Below, one piece after another: positions 43,001 through 49,231 of a DNA stretch of 49,231 nucleotides (positions within the stretch are counted from its first letter, which is position 1; each line of letters starts with the position of its first letter). Both the position numbers and the translations under genes were made by a program. A model generated the notes under the pieces. That model worked only from the letters and a program-made list of their open reading frames with translations. It had not been told where the DNA came from and made no database searches. The DNA is from Flavipsychrobacter stenotrophus (lineage in GTDB: Bacteria > Bacteroidota > Bacteroidia > Chitinophagales > Chitinophagaceae): contig CAMDNC010000002.1 of NCBI GenBank assembly GCA_945902755.1, positions 1 through 49,231 of the forward strand, given 5' to 3'.

Positions 43001-44153
43001 AACTAACAGAAACAACAGCAATAGCTCTACATCCAGTAACTGGCAGTGAGTAAGTGATATTAGTTGTACCAGCGTTCACACCAGTAACCAAACCTGTAGC
43101 GATTCCGACTGTGGCGACAAAAGGAATTTGGCTTATCCAGTTACCACCAGTAGGTGTAGAGGAAAGCGTAGTAGTAGTGCCCACACAAGCCGTAAGCCCA
43201 CCAGATATGGCTGAAGGCAGTGGATTAACAGAAATAGCCCTCGTAACAAAACAACCTCCCGGAGCTACTGTGTAAGAAATAGTGGTAGAACTGGCACCTG
43301 TAACACCAGTCACTACACCAGTAGCAGCATCGACGGTGGCTATGGCCGTGCTATTGCTAGACCAAACACCACCTAATGTAGGATTTGTAAATAAAGTACT
43401 ACTTCCCTCACAAACAGAGGTAGCACCAGCAATTGCTGCTGGAGTAGGATGAGCTGTAACAATAGTAGTAGTAGAACATCCTGCAACTGTATAACTGATT
43501 GTAGCTGTGCCACCTGTAAGTGATGCTGGTGTAATTCTGCCAGTTATTGGGTTAACGACAGCCATTGTACCCGGGGTACCACTACTCCACAATCCGCCAG
43601 GAGTAGCACTACACAATGTGATACTGTCGCCAAAACAAACAGGAGCATTACACGTTATTGCATCTGGAATAGGGCATACATTAACACTAACATTTGTAGA
43701 GTTGAAGTTCACATTACCAGGAATACACGGTTGTACTATTCCAGTCAGTCTTACTCTGTAAGTCAGTATGTAGCAGGCTGTAGATGTCAATGTAGGCGTT
43801 GTGTAAACTACCGTAGGTGATGCGGCGGTAACTGTTCCTGTAGCAACTGCTGTCCAAGAAAAACCACCATCATTCGAAGAGTCAACTACATAGTTTGCGC
43901 TCCAGTCAAGCACTCCGGGCAATGAACAAGTGGTAGGATTGAGGGTAATGGTAGCAGTACCCCCGCTACACACCAATTGCGTAGCAGGACTGAGTGTAGC
44001 TCCCGAAAACCCAATAGCACCGATTGACCTAGCTGGTAAAAGCAAGGCTAACAGCGCTACCAGACTAAACAACATACCAATGCCCGACGGCATCAGATTG
44101 CTGATAGCTTTATTTGAAAAATGCTTGAATTTCGCTCGTAAGAAACTATTCAT
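37050..44153 (-). CDS. Giant repeat adhesin with gliding motility-type (CHU_C) C-terminus
   Basis: A 2367-residue secreted surface protein. The N-terminus has a long basic stretch before a hydrophobic core (LFSLVALLALLLPARSIGA, about 28-46), so the signal peptide is extended or starts at Met21 or Met27. Residues 162-1862 hold 23 Ig-like (Big_2-type) repeats of about 74 residues with the consensus LPAPITG..VCVG..TLS....GG.WSS, then VATI...TGVVTG.SAGT..I.YTLPTGC; most repeats have two Cys that may form a disulfide. Five PKD-like domains (1863-2268) follow, then CHU_C (about 2269-2367: FIPNTFTPNGDGMND, FLIYNRWGELVYE), the export signal for type IX secretion of type B cargo. Its PorP/SprF partner is next. 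A cell-surface adhesin for gliding or attachment is likely. Confidence 0.94.
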   Translation of the reverse strand: MNSFLRAKFKHFSNKAISNLMPSGIGMLFSLVALLALLLPARSIGAIGFSGATLSPATQLVCSGGTATITLNPTTCSLPGVLDWSANYVVDSSNDGGFSWTAVATGTVTAASPTVVYTTPTLTSTACYILTYRVRLTGIVQPCIPGNVNFNSTNVSVNVCPIPDAITCNAPVCFGDSITLCSATPGGLWSSGTPGTMAVVNPITGRITPASLTGGTATISYTVAGCSTTTIVTAHPTPAAIAGATSVCEGSSTLFTNPTLGGVWSSNSTAIATVDAATGVVTGVTGASSTTISYTVAPGGCFVTRAISVNPLPSAISGGLTACVGTTTTLSSTPTGGNWISQIPFVATVGIATGLVTGVNAGTTNITYSLPVTGCRAIAVVSVSLTPAPITGSLSICQFATATLSTTTPGGVWVSLNTSAATVDPITGVVTGVTADTATIVYSLASGCSTRAVVTINAAPTAIFGPSTVCLGQAASYGSAPGGGTWSSSTSATGTIGITTGSFAALGVGTTTLTYTLPGACAITTAVTVSPLPNPITGTAVICQGQITTMSSTTLGGTWTSSNAGVATIDTFTGSVNGISPGAVLITYSLPTGCATTAFVTVNPLPAPITGPGSVCVGNTVLLSTTTTGGTWSSSIPPIGSITSTSGLFTGSIQGFTVVTYIITATGCQVSRVMTVNPNPFPIDGALTVCVGSTTVLTNSSPGGPGTWSSSNSAIAPINTSTGVVTGTSAGTATIVFTLPTGCRVDTTVTVNPLPAPITGFASTCIGFCTPLSSATAGGTWTSSDPTIATVNPSTGLVCGISAGTAYISYTLSTGCFTLVLATVDPVPPPPTGVLSICVGGTTTLSHVTPGGTWQSSDTIVAKVFLGTGLVTGFTAGTANITYTTAAGCTSFTTVTVNPVPPATTGTLYMCAGNSTTLSNLFPGGAWTSTNTVVATVSSTGFVDGLSAGTSLISYTLPSGCAAVTTVTVYPLPAILGSVLVCPGIASTLTGSPAGGLWVSASTTIATIGSLSGSVIGVNPGTTTITYTLATTCRSTAIVTVQPLPALITGPTSVCEGSTITLLNFTTGGGTWTSSNIAVATIDAGGLLTGISGGTTTITFTANTTGCIITTTITVNPLPSAIGGPSVLCVGSTVTLTTSSTGGTWSSSGAVATIGSASGVVTGVSDGTEIITYTLPTGCFTLYTVTVNPLPSGISGALVVCNGFTITLSSATAGGTWSISPTTVATIDTSGVVTGHSAGTATVTYTLPTGCLTTAVITVNPLPAPITGLLNICVNDSVTLFNTVAGGSWSTENIYIAVIDPATGLLASVSAGTVTVSYTLPTGCYTTAVMTINPIVQPITGPLTACVGASVTLANVTTGGSWSSSNLSVATIGSATGVVTGIAPGTTIITYRLPSSCPRLVVFTVNPLPASITGALTICRGDTTILASATPGGTWSSSNPGVAFIFMPTGQMIGITAGTSIITYMLPTGCLTASTAVINPLPTASSVTGTRTVCVGSISFLGNTTFPGGTWSSQNPLIATISTGPGAGGGVLTGIAAGTTTITYTLPTGCDTTFTVTVNPLPAPITGVPSVCVGSTTTLSNITPGGSWTSSNPTVGTIDATTGVFTGLVPGNSVVSYVISGTGCQVNIIMTVNPNPNPINGVTELCNGASGILWTTSPGGGWGSSSGFVTSVTAFSAAFDSAVVTALNVGVDTITYTLPTGCSTRTVVTVRALPTPITGPSAVCVNDSVTLISGPTAGTWTHTSPAIAALGASTGVVTGLSAGVDTVTYSITYTVVVCSTTRTITVNPLPGNITFSSPGVCVGSTVTASNSAAGGTWTTLDTAVVTINPTTGVITGVSAGTASITYTLPTGCFVVRSINCNPKPDVTIVTIPSIICKYASTTLTAAGAGTGGTYNWAPPTGLSSTVGATVVASPTITTTYVVTGTTVFGCSDTAIVTVVVDSLLNDISITGQDSICKGDCTVLIANGREGTFFNWKPSTGLSCTICDTVTACPINTTTYNAVAIDSLGCRDSLFFTVTVMPLPVMRVLPNPAIVCNGSTAQLRVTDSFATAGYVTRFAWFPNAFISCDTCANPIVSNTTNLVYRVTGITPFGCFDSLKVPVTVLDSAFNGINKDTVICIGGSAQLNATSFNPDGSRSDFYWLNATAMSNRFIYNPVVSPVITTTYPVVITPNVCWPDTLYTTVVVVPFPDITITPPSATVASGTQVTLKAEINNEMIINAYAWSNPSTLSCEVCYTTIATPTATTTYTFTATSIYGCTSTRTVTITVGCEESQIFIPNTFTPNGDGMNDRFFINGKGISRITKFLIYNRWGELVYERYNIGANDPSVGWDGQYKGVVLPPDVFYYFVEAECNLGETFKYKGDVSIVR
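38568..43670 (-). repeat. 23 tandem ~222-bp coding repeats in the giant adhesin
   Basis: The DNA encodes 23 consecutive ~74-residue units (residues 162-1862). Units are diverged in sequence (none are identical) but keep phase and the Cys, GG.W and TGV.TG positions, pointing to old duplications and drift, not recent expansion. Confidence 0.9.
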
Positions 44154-44664
44154 ACTACCGTGTTTAATAAAATTATTTTTCCATTTTTACCACATGTTTT
44201 CACATGCGTTTACTATCCTTTTAATTGTTCTTTCAGCTCTATTTTCACCTAATAAACAACATACTAAACTCCACAATGAACCTTCTTTTTGTTAAAAAAA
44301 GTTCACAAAATGGAGAGTAAACATACTAAAAATAATATGCAGACCGAAAAGTACGTTATTTTTTTCAAAAAAACATAACGAACATGCTATTATCGTAATA
44401 CATCTATTCTTTGATTATGTCTAAAAACCAACGCATTATTTAACTCAAAATACATCAAAACAGACAAATAGCATTATTTTACACTATCACAAACTACCTT
44501 AACGTTGTTTTGCCTTATTTTTTAAAAATTTAGTCTTAAATGAATAACGTTAAATTAGGCGCAATATTTGTACGCATTGTTAGCTTGACACACATAATAT
44601 AAACCACAACTTATATCGTCTTCTGTAACAAATAAGTACAATAAATATAAACTTTTTTGATCAG
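44154..44664. other. A/T-rich gap between murA and the giant adhesin gene
   Basis: About 510 nt of A/T-rich sequence that must hold the leader and promoter of the giant gene. I saw no full TAnnTTTG match on the relevant strand, no gene and no clear hairpin terminator. Confidence 0.5.
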
Positions 44665-45978
44665 CTATTGCAAATTGACGCGTCTGATATCTGCTCCTAG
44701 TGCATTGAGCCGTTCGTCTATCCTTTCATACCCTCGGTCTATTTGATGTATGTTTTGTATTGTACTTTTGCCACTTGCCGAAAGCGCAGCAATAAGCAAA
44801 GCAACGCCCGCACGAATGTCGGGCGAAACCATATTAATGCCCCTCAACGCTACTTGTTTGTCTAGCCCTATTACAACCGCCCTATGTGGGTCGCATAAAA
44901 CTATCTGCGCTCCCATCTCAATAAGTCTGTCGACAAAAAACAACCTACTCTCAAACATTTTCTGGTGCACAAGCACCGTACCTTTTGCCTGGGTTGCAGT
45001 TACCAGAACAATACTAATGAGGTCTGGTGTAAAACCAGGCCATGGATGATCATAAACGGTAAGGATTGACCCATCGATGAATTTCTGTATACGATATTGC
45101 TCCTGAGATGGCACGTAAATGTCATCACCTCGAACTTGCAAGTCGATCCCCAACCTTCTGAATATATCAGGAATTAACCCCAACTGATGTAAGTCGACAT
45201 TTTTTATAGTCAGCTCGCTTTTGGTCATTGCAGCTAACCCTATAAAAGAGCCCACCTCGATCATATCTGCCAATAATCTATGTTCACAACCACTAAGGCT
45301 AGTTACACCTTCAATTGTCAACAGATTGGAGCTGATACCTGTAATTTTGGCCCCCATACTATTTAGCATAAGGCACAACTGCTGCACATAAGGTTCGCAG
45401 GCAGCATTATATATGGTGGTCACTCCTTGTGCCAGCACTGCGGCCATCAGTATGTTAGCAGTTCCAGTTACAGATGGCTCTTCTAATAGCATGTTAGTAC
45501 CTAGAAGGTTATCGGCTATCATTGTAAATAACTGATTTTCTGCATCATATTCAAACTTCACACCCAACCTTTCAAATCCTCTGATATGCGTATCAAGCCT
45601 GCGTCTACCGATTTTATCACCGCCAGGTTGCGGTATGTATGCCTTCTTAAACCTTGCCAGCATAGGGCCTGCCAGCATTACAGTTCCCCTGAGTTTACCG
45701 GATTTCTTCCTGAATGCTGGGGTTGTAAAATAGTCGGGTTCTATGTTATTGGCCTGAAGCACAATTGTATTGGGTGACGGCCGTTCTATACGCACACCCA
45801 TATCCTGTAATAACTCTATGAGCGCGTTAACGTCAGCAATATCTGGCACATTATTTAGCGTCACTACCTCGTCGGTAAGTAGCACCGCACATAATACTTG
45901 TAGTGCTTCATTTTTAGCCCCTTGTGGAGTTATGGTGCCTTGCAGCTGTTTGCCTCCTCGTATTTCAAATGCATTCAT
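44665..45978 (-). CDS. murA: UDP-N-acetylglucosamine 1-carboxyvinyltransferase MurA
   Basis: MurA adds enolpyruvate from PEP to UDP-GlcNAc, the first committed step of peptidoglycan synthesis. The start FEIRGGKQLQGTITPQGAKNEAL has the substrate-binding KN pair (Lys22-Asn23), and TGTANILMAA and RAGVALLIAALSA are further signatures. At 437 residues its length is normal. In the flexible loop the usual PGGCxIGxRP(I/V)DxH reads PGGDKIGRRRLDTH, so the catalytic/fosfomycin-reactive Cys is Asp121. MurA enzymes with Asp here (for example in Chlamydia and Mycobacterium) are active and fosfomycin-resistant. The gene lies apart from the dcw cluster. Confidence 0.96.
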   Translation of the reverse strand: MNAFEIRGGKQLQGTITPQGAKNEALQVLCAVLLTDEVVTLNNVPDIADVNALIELLQDMGVRIERPSPNTIVLQANNIEPDYFTTPAFRKKSGKLRGTVMLAGPMLARFKKAYIPQPGGDKIGRRRLDTHIRGFERLGVKFEYDAENQLFTMIADNLLGTNMLLEEPSVTGTANILMAAVLAQGVTTIYNAACEPYVQQLCLMLNSMGAKITGISSNLLTIEGVTSLSGCEHRLLADMIEVGSFIGLAAMTKSELTIKNVDLHQLGLIPDIFRRLGIDLQVRGDDIYVPSQEQYRIQKFIDGSILTVYDHPWPGFTPDLISIVLVTATQAKGTVLVHQKMFESRLFFVDRLIEMGAQIVLCDPHRAVVIGLDKQVALRGINMVSPDIRAGVALLIAALSASGKSTIQNIHQIDRGYERIDERLNALGADIRRVNLQ

Positions 45979-46163
45979 GATGCTTGCAATATACTAAATA
46001 TGCTACTTTGCGTCAGTACCATTCTATATTTTCAAAAGCGTTTAGCTTGCTATTTTGTTCACATCATTTGCAGGTTGTATTTCACCCTATCGGCATATTA
46101 GCTAATTGTTGTAATTTTATGGCTTGCAACCTTCATTCTAAAACTGTATTATAAATTAAAATA

Positions 46164-46748
46164 ATGAAAACTTTGCGCTTATTTCTTCTAATTGTTCTAT
46201 TCCCTTTTACAATTTCGGCACAAAACATAGAAATTAAAGAGGGCAATGCCAAAATGGCTAAAACAAAACTTTGGTGTTTTAGCACAACCTATAGATATGA
46301 TAAATCACTGGCTATAGAAGCCATAGAAGCCAAAATAGCAAGTGCCAACATAAAGCGTAGTGCTCGAAAAAAAGGATTCAGTATTTATCGTGGGGTATCT
46401 TGGTCGTCTATTGTACCCAATAACAAAGCAGACTATTACTATAAGGTAAAAGGCAAGAAGGGTAAAACTACTTTTTATTTCTGCGCATCGAAAGGATATG
46501 ACAACTATGTAACTACTGCTAAAGAACCAGAATTAGCTAAAAACATTATAACACTTCTCCAAACTCTGGATGCTGACATGGCAACTGCTGCTGCTATAAA
46601 AGCTAAAGAACTGGAACTGAAAAGCATAGAAGAGAAAAATGCAGAGATCAACAAACAACTTGAGGAAACAAAAAAACAAGAAAATCAGAAAGCAAAAGAA
46701 ATAGAGGCGCTGAAGAAAAAACAAATTGCTCCAGACCCAGTAAAATAA
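46164..46748 (+). CDS. Hypothetical exported protein with C-terminal coiled coil
   Basis: The 194-residue protein has a signal peptide (MKTLRLFLLIVLFPFTISAQ), a basic alpha/beta-looking middle (about 21-125, with KLWCFSTTYRYDKSLAIEAI and YYYKVKGKKGKTTFYFCASKG) and a Glu/Lys-rich coiled coil (about 140-185). I do not recognise a family. The middle has two Cys (one in KLWCF, one in YFCAS), which could form a disulfide in the periplasm. The MerR-type gene starts 57 nt later. Confidence 0.75.
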   Translation: MKTLRLFLLIVLFPFTISAQNIEIKEGNAKMAKTKLWCFSTTYRYDKSLAIEAIEAKIASANIKRSARKKGFSIYRGVSWSSIVPNNKADYYYKVKGKKGKTTFYFCASKGYDNYVTTAKEPELAKNIITLLQTLDADMATAAAIKAKELELKSIEEKNAEINKQLEETKKQENQKAKEIEALKKKQIAPDPVK

Positions 46749-46805
46749 CACTAAGCTTCCCTTTTCTTTAGTACACATTACAAACAATGCAATAAACTGT
46801 AGCTA

Positions 46806-47690
46806 ATGAGCACCACACGCATTCTTACACTCTTTGGGGAAGAGGTAGTAAATGAATCAGCCAAACCAGCTGCTAAAAGTCGTGTGCGAACTAAAGAGAC
46901 ACCACTTCAGGAGGAGGATGAAAACAGCACATCTGACCAAAAGAAAATTGATGATGTAAGCTTAGCTACGAATGAAGTAACTGCAAACGAAATCACACTA
47001 TTTGATACTAACATCGATGATGACTTAACGAAACAACTCACAGATTCAATTCTAGATTCACTACAAGTTGAAGCAGCAAGTCACATTTCAGAATACAGCA
47101 AGCAGGCCAACAATGAAGCAGAAGAGATCTACTCAGATGTATTCCAGGACGAGCCTATAGGTTCAAATAGCAACAATAATTCAGAGCCAGATTCAGTTTC
47201 AGCATACGACACATCTGTAACTCAGCACGAAAATGATTTCTTGCAATCGGCTACCGAAAGAATTGAAGAAATTCCAATCGCACTTGCAGAACCCAAAGCG
47301 GAGCAGGCACGCAAAGCAACGAAAACAAAAAAGCAAATACACAATGTAGAAGAGATAATACCTGAAGACTGGAATGGCGAAAAAAAGTATTATACCATTG
47401 GCGAAGTAGCCGACTTCTTCAAAGTTAAGACCTCACATATCCGCTTCTGGACTAATGAATTCAAACTCAAAGTACGTACCACCCGAAAAGGAGACAGATT
47501 ATATACCCCTGAGCAGGTAAAGGAACTCAGAGCCATATATCACCTCACCAAAGAAAGAGGTTTTACCATCAGCGGAGCGAAAGCTAAACTGAAAACTAAA
47601 AATAACATGGACGTTACCACTGTAGATCTTAAATCATCTCTGGTAATGCTCAAAACTAAACTTATAGCCCTTCGAAAACAACTGGGATAA
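46806..47690 (+). CDS. MerR-type regulator with long acidic N-terminus
   Basis: The last 100 of 294 residues form a MerR-like winged helix-turn-helix: YYTIGEVADFFKVKTSHIRFW (195-215), RLYTPEQVKELRAIYHLTKERGFTISGAK (231-259), then a short dimerisation-type helix to the end. The first ~190 residues are acidic, low in aromatic residues and probably disordered, with a predicted basic spot (KPAAKSRVRTK, 20-30) and another near 165-177 (ARKATKTKKQ). Short MerR proteins of this kind are common in Bacteroidota, but their ligands are unknown and no Cys-type metal site is visible. The thioredoxin-like gene follows after 17 nt. Confidence 0.85.
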   Translation: MSTTRILTLFGEEVVNESAKPAAKSRVRTKETPLQEEDENSTSDQKKIDDVSLATNEVTANEITLFDTNIDDDLTKQLTDSILDSLQVEAASHISEYSKQANNEAEEIYSDVFQDEPIGSNSNNNSEPDSVSAYDTSVTQHENDFLQSATERIEEIPIALAEPKAEQARKATKTKKQIHNVEEIIPEDWNGEKKYYTIGEVADFFKVKTSHIRFWTNEFKLKVRTTRKGDRLYTPEQVKELRAIYHLTKERGFTISGAKAKLKTKNNMDVTTVDLKSSLVMLKTKLIALRKQLG

Positions 47691-47707
47691 TCTATAGCCA
47701 TCACCAT

Positions 47708-48328
47708 ATGAAGTATTTATTCTATTGCCTTTCGTTTATCATTTTTCTAAGCACAATCAGCACTGGCAGTGCACAAATACCCGTAGTACACCTTCAACCA
47801 GCACCTACTGTTCAAATGGATACACTCAAACAACCTTTAACCGCATCGGCTACTGCATACGAAATTGGCAAAGACGAGAAAACCGGGCACTTCGTGTATA
47901 AGGGTACGTTCACGTTGCAAAACATGGTCACTGAGCCCACCTTTGCATGGCTGGATAGTGGCATGTTTGCCTACAAACCTGACACACTAACATTACCCTA
48001 TTTGCGCAGTACAATTCGCAACTATAACATACTCATTTTTATTGGCACATGGTGCGAAGACTCACAAAACCTTTTACCAAAATTATACAAGCTTCTTTCC
48101 AGCATTGATATTAGCTATGCCGACATAGTACTGATAGGTATGGATAGAGCTAAAACCACCAACACTGCTGCGGGTTTAGAGCTAGTGAATAGATACAATG
48201 TATCGTTGCTACCCACTATCTTATTTACTGACAATGAAGGTGCTGAAGTGGGACGTATAACCGAAACTGTGAGCAAAAGCATAGAATGGGATCTTATAGA
48301 CATCTTCAGCAAAGCAAACAATAAATAA
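47708..48328 (+). CDS. Exported thioredoxin-fold protein with a single active-site Cys
   Basis: The 206-residue product has a signal peptide (MKYLFYCLSFIIFLSTISTGSAQ), a ~75-residue beta-rich region and a thioredoxin fold (about 97-200). The active-site loop is FIGTWCEDSQN: Cys116 is present, but the second Cys of the usual CxxC is Ser119. The cis-Pro motif LLPTILF is there. A monothiol site would allow glutathione- or thiol-type exchange or a binding role but not the standard dithiol reaction. Probably periplasmic. It is the last gene of a short run with the MerR-type gene. Confidence 0.85.
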   Translation: MKYLFYCLSFIIFLSTISTGSAQIPVVHLQPAPTVQMDTLKQPLTASATAYEIGKDEKTGHFVYKGTFTLQNMVTEPTFAWLDSGMFAYKPDTLTLPYLRSTIRNYNILIFIGTWCEDSQNLLPKLYKLLSSIDISYADIVLIGMDRAKTTNTAAGLELVNRYNVSLLPTILFTDNEGAEVGRITETVSKSIEWDLIDIFSKANNK

Positions 48329-48333
48329 TAAAC

Positions 48334-48354
48334 ACAATATTTGGAGCATATTGT
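48334..48354. terminator. Weak hairpin between convergent genes
   Basis: ACAATAT/ATATTGT stem of 7 bp with a 7-nt loop. On the minus strand it is followed by a T-rich stretch (GTTTATTATTTATTG). It may end the GNAT gene transcript. Confidence 0.45.
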
Positions 48355-48359
48355 ATTGT

Positions 48360-48806
48360 CTAAATACCTATCATTTTCTCCATCAAGAGATGTGGTATTC
48401 CCACCTCTACAAATTCATTTCCATATTGCAGATATCCCATCCCGGCGTAGAAACCAACTGCAACCTTGCGCGCATGTAAAATCACCTTTTTATACCCATT
48501 ACTAATTGCATACTCCTCGGCAAACCGCACTAACAGCTTTCCAATACCTTTTCCTTGCCAATGGTCGTATACTGCCATTTGCCTAAGTTGTACGTCGCTA
48601 TTATTTATGTGATGCAGCATCAAGCAAGCAATCACTTTATTATCGTATTTGGCCACCAATATAGCATCTGTAAAATCTCTACTCAAATCATCATTGTGCA
48701 AAGACTGCCCGAGCGGCTTACGCAGCACCTCGTCTCGTAGCTTAAAAACTTCTTTGTATTCAGGATCTGTAACTGCTACTATACAGGTGCTAATTCCTTC
48801 TTTCAT
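48360..48806 (-). CDS. GNAT family N-acetyltransferase
   Basis: The 148-residue protein has the GNAT fold markers: the strand VQLRQMAVY followed by the acetyl-CoA pyrophosphate loop QGKGIGK (84-90), and the late ILHARKVAVGFYAGMGY segment. The family moves an acetyl group from acetyl-CoA to an amine; the acceptor cannot be predicted. It starts 2 nt after the stop of the preceding minus-strand gene, so the two are cotranscribed. Confidence 0.93.
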   Translation of the reverse strand: MKEGISTCIVAVTDPEYKEVFKLRDEVLRKPLGQSLHNDDLSRDFTDAILVAKYDNKVIACLMLHHINNSDVQLRQMAVYDHWQGKGIGKLLVRFAEEYAISNGYKKVILHARKVAVGFYAGMGYLQYGNEFVEVGIPHLLMEKMIGI

Positions 48807-48808
48807 GC

Positions 48809-49231
48809 TTAGTTGAGTATTACTTCAGTTTCTTCAGTAGGCTTCACTATGAAGACAACTACTTTTTCGGATGCTCTGGGACCACCTGGGCCTTTGTGGT
48901 AATGTGCCTGATACTCACCAGGCTGAATGCGTAAATGCTGTGCTTCTGGATCTCTGAGGCTCATGGTATGAAAAGATAGGAACTTATCGCCCAGTCGCTG
49001 ATATAAAGTCACGCTAGTCATTTCGGGTTCTGACACAAACTTGGCAAAACCTGGCTGTAAAATCTTTATAACCTTCTCATCAAAATCGAGATCTAGATTT
49101 CGTACATCCTGCGGAAAAGTATTAATGATTACATGATAATTGCCTGGTTCGTATTCCAGTCGCTCAGTACAAGGTTGATCTACAATTTTCCCGTTAGTTT
49201 TATTTCGCTCTATCACTTTGGCAGCAAACTC
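48809..49231 (-). CDS. C-terminal part of an uncharacterised protein (possibly VWA-domain type)
   Basis: The frame is open to the right edge (..EFAAKVIERNKTNGK..), so the gene starts outside the window; the GTG at 49216 is not a likely start. The visible 140 residues are beta-rich with two similar halves: RLEYEPGNYHVIINTFPQDVRN and LRIQPGEYQAHYHKG, each with a PG.Y.....  turn. I recall this type of double repeat at the end of von Willebrand A-domain proteins in Bacteroidota, but the VWA domain itself would be upstream and unseen. Confidence 0.6.
   Translation of the reverse strand, partial: EFAAKVIERNKTNGKIVDQPCTERLEYEPGNYHVIINTFPQDVRNLDLDFDEKVIKILQPGFAKFVSEPEMTSVTLYQRLGDKFLSFHTMSLRDPEAQHLRIQPGEYQAHYHKGPGGPRASEKVVVFIVKPTEETEVILN

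Noticed and set aside
37050-44153. Regular ~222-bp repeats as a CRISPR-like or satellite array
   Set aside because: The period is coding, stays in frame through 23 units and the units are diverged at DNA level; they encode protein domains.

Overview
The window looks like a chromosomal segment of a Bacteroidota bacterium, probably of the Chitinophagales/Chitinophagaceae type. Supporting signs are a type IX secretion (T9SS) sorting domain, a giant CHU_C-type surface protein paired with a PorP/SprF partner, a DUF4294 protein, a Brp/Blh-linked rhodopsin, several -7 promoter boxes of the Bacteroidota form TAnnTTTG, and A/T-rich leaders instead of Shine-Dalgarno sequences. I saw no rRNA, tRNA, CRISPR array, intact insertion sequence or prophage.

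Left part (1-4957). The 3' end of a PepSY-type membrane protein is followed by a minus-strand light-use cassette: a proton-pumping rhodopsin, a beta-carotene cleaving enzyme (Blh) that makes its retinal, and a secreted fasciclin-domain protein. Both flanks carry degenerate copies, in the same orientation, of one composite non-coding repeat (361-739 and 3796-4256). Beyond the right copy lies what looks like a decayed type II toxin-antitoxin locus (4392-4673).

Division and cell-wall part (4958-26561). A yicC gene is divergent from an EnvC-like activator, which is followed by a 758-residue secreted protein of unknown function whose C-terminus has a His/Cys arrangement like clan CD cysteine peptidases. 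A two-way terminator separates these from a minus-strand dcw cluster, in transcription order mraZ-rsmH-ftsL-ftsI-murE-mraY-murD-ftsW-murG-murC-ftsQ-ftsA-ftsZ. Most gaps are tiny and several genes overlap by 1-8 nt. murF and ddl are absent. The products make lipid II from UDP-precursors (MurC/D/E, MraY, MurG), polymerise and crosslink it (FtsW, FtsI) and position the machine (FtsZ, FtsA, FtsQ, FtsL). MurA, for the first committed step, lies separately at 44665-45978 and has Asp where most homologues have the fosfomycin-target Cys.

Junction (26562-26902). The divergent region between mraZ and purL holds a 10-bp-periodic MraZ-box-like array over a -7 box, and three DnaA-box-like 9-mers, two of them perfect TTATCCACA.

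Right part (26903-49231). This holds purL with a strong terminator, two small uncharacterised genes, a possible ~60-nt small RNA, an alpha/beta hydrolase, a CBS-domain/DUF3109 pair, a T9SS cargo protein, a thiolase, the porP/giant adhesin pair (2367 residues, 23 Ig-like repeats), murA, a coiled-coil secreted protein, a MerR-type regulator with a long acidic N-terminus, a thioredoxin-fold protein with a single active-site Cys, a GNAT acetyltransferase and a fragment of a further gene at the right edge.
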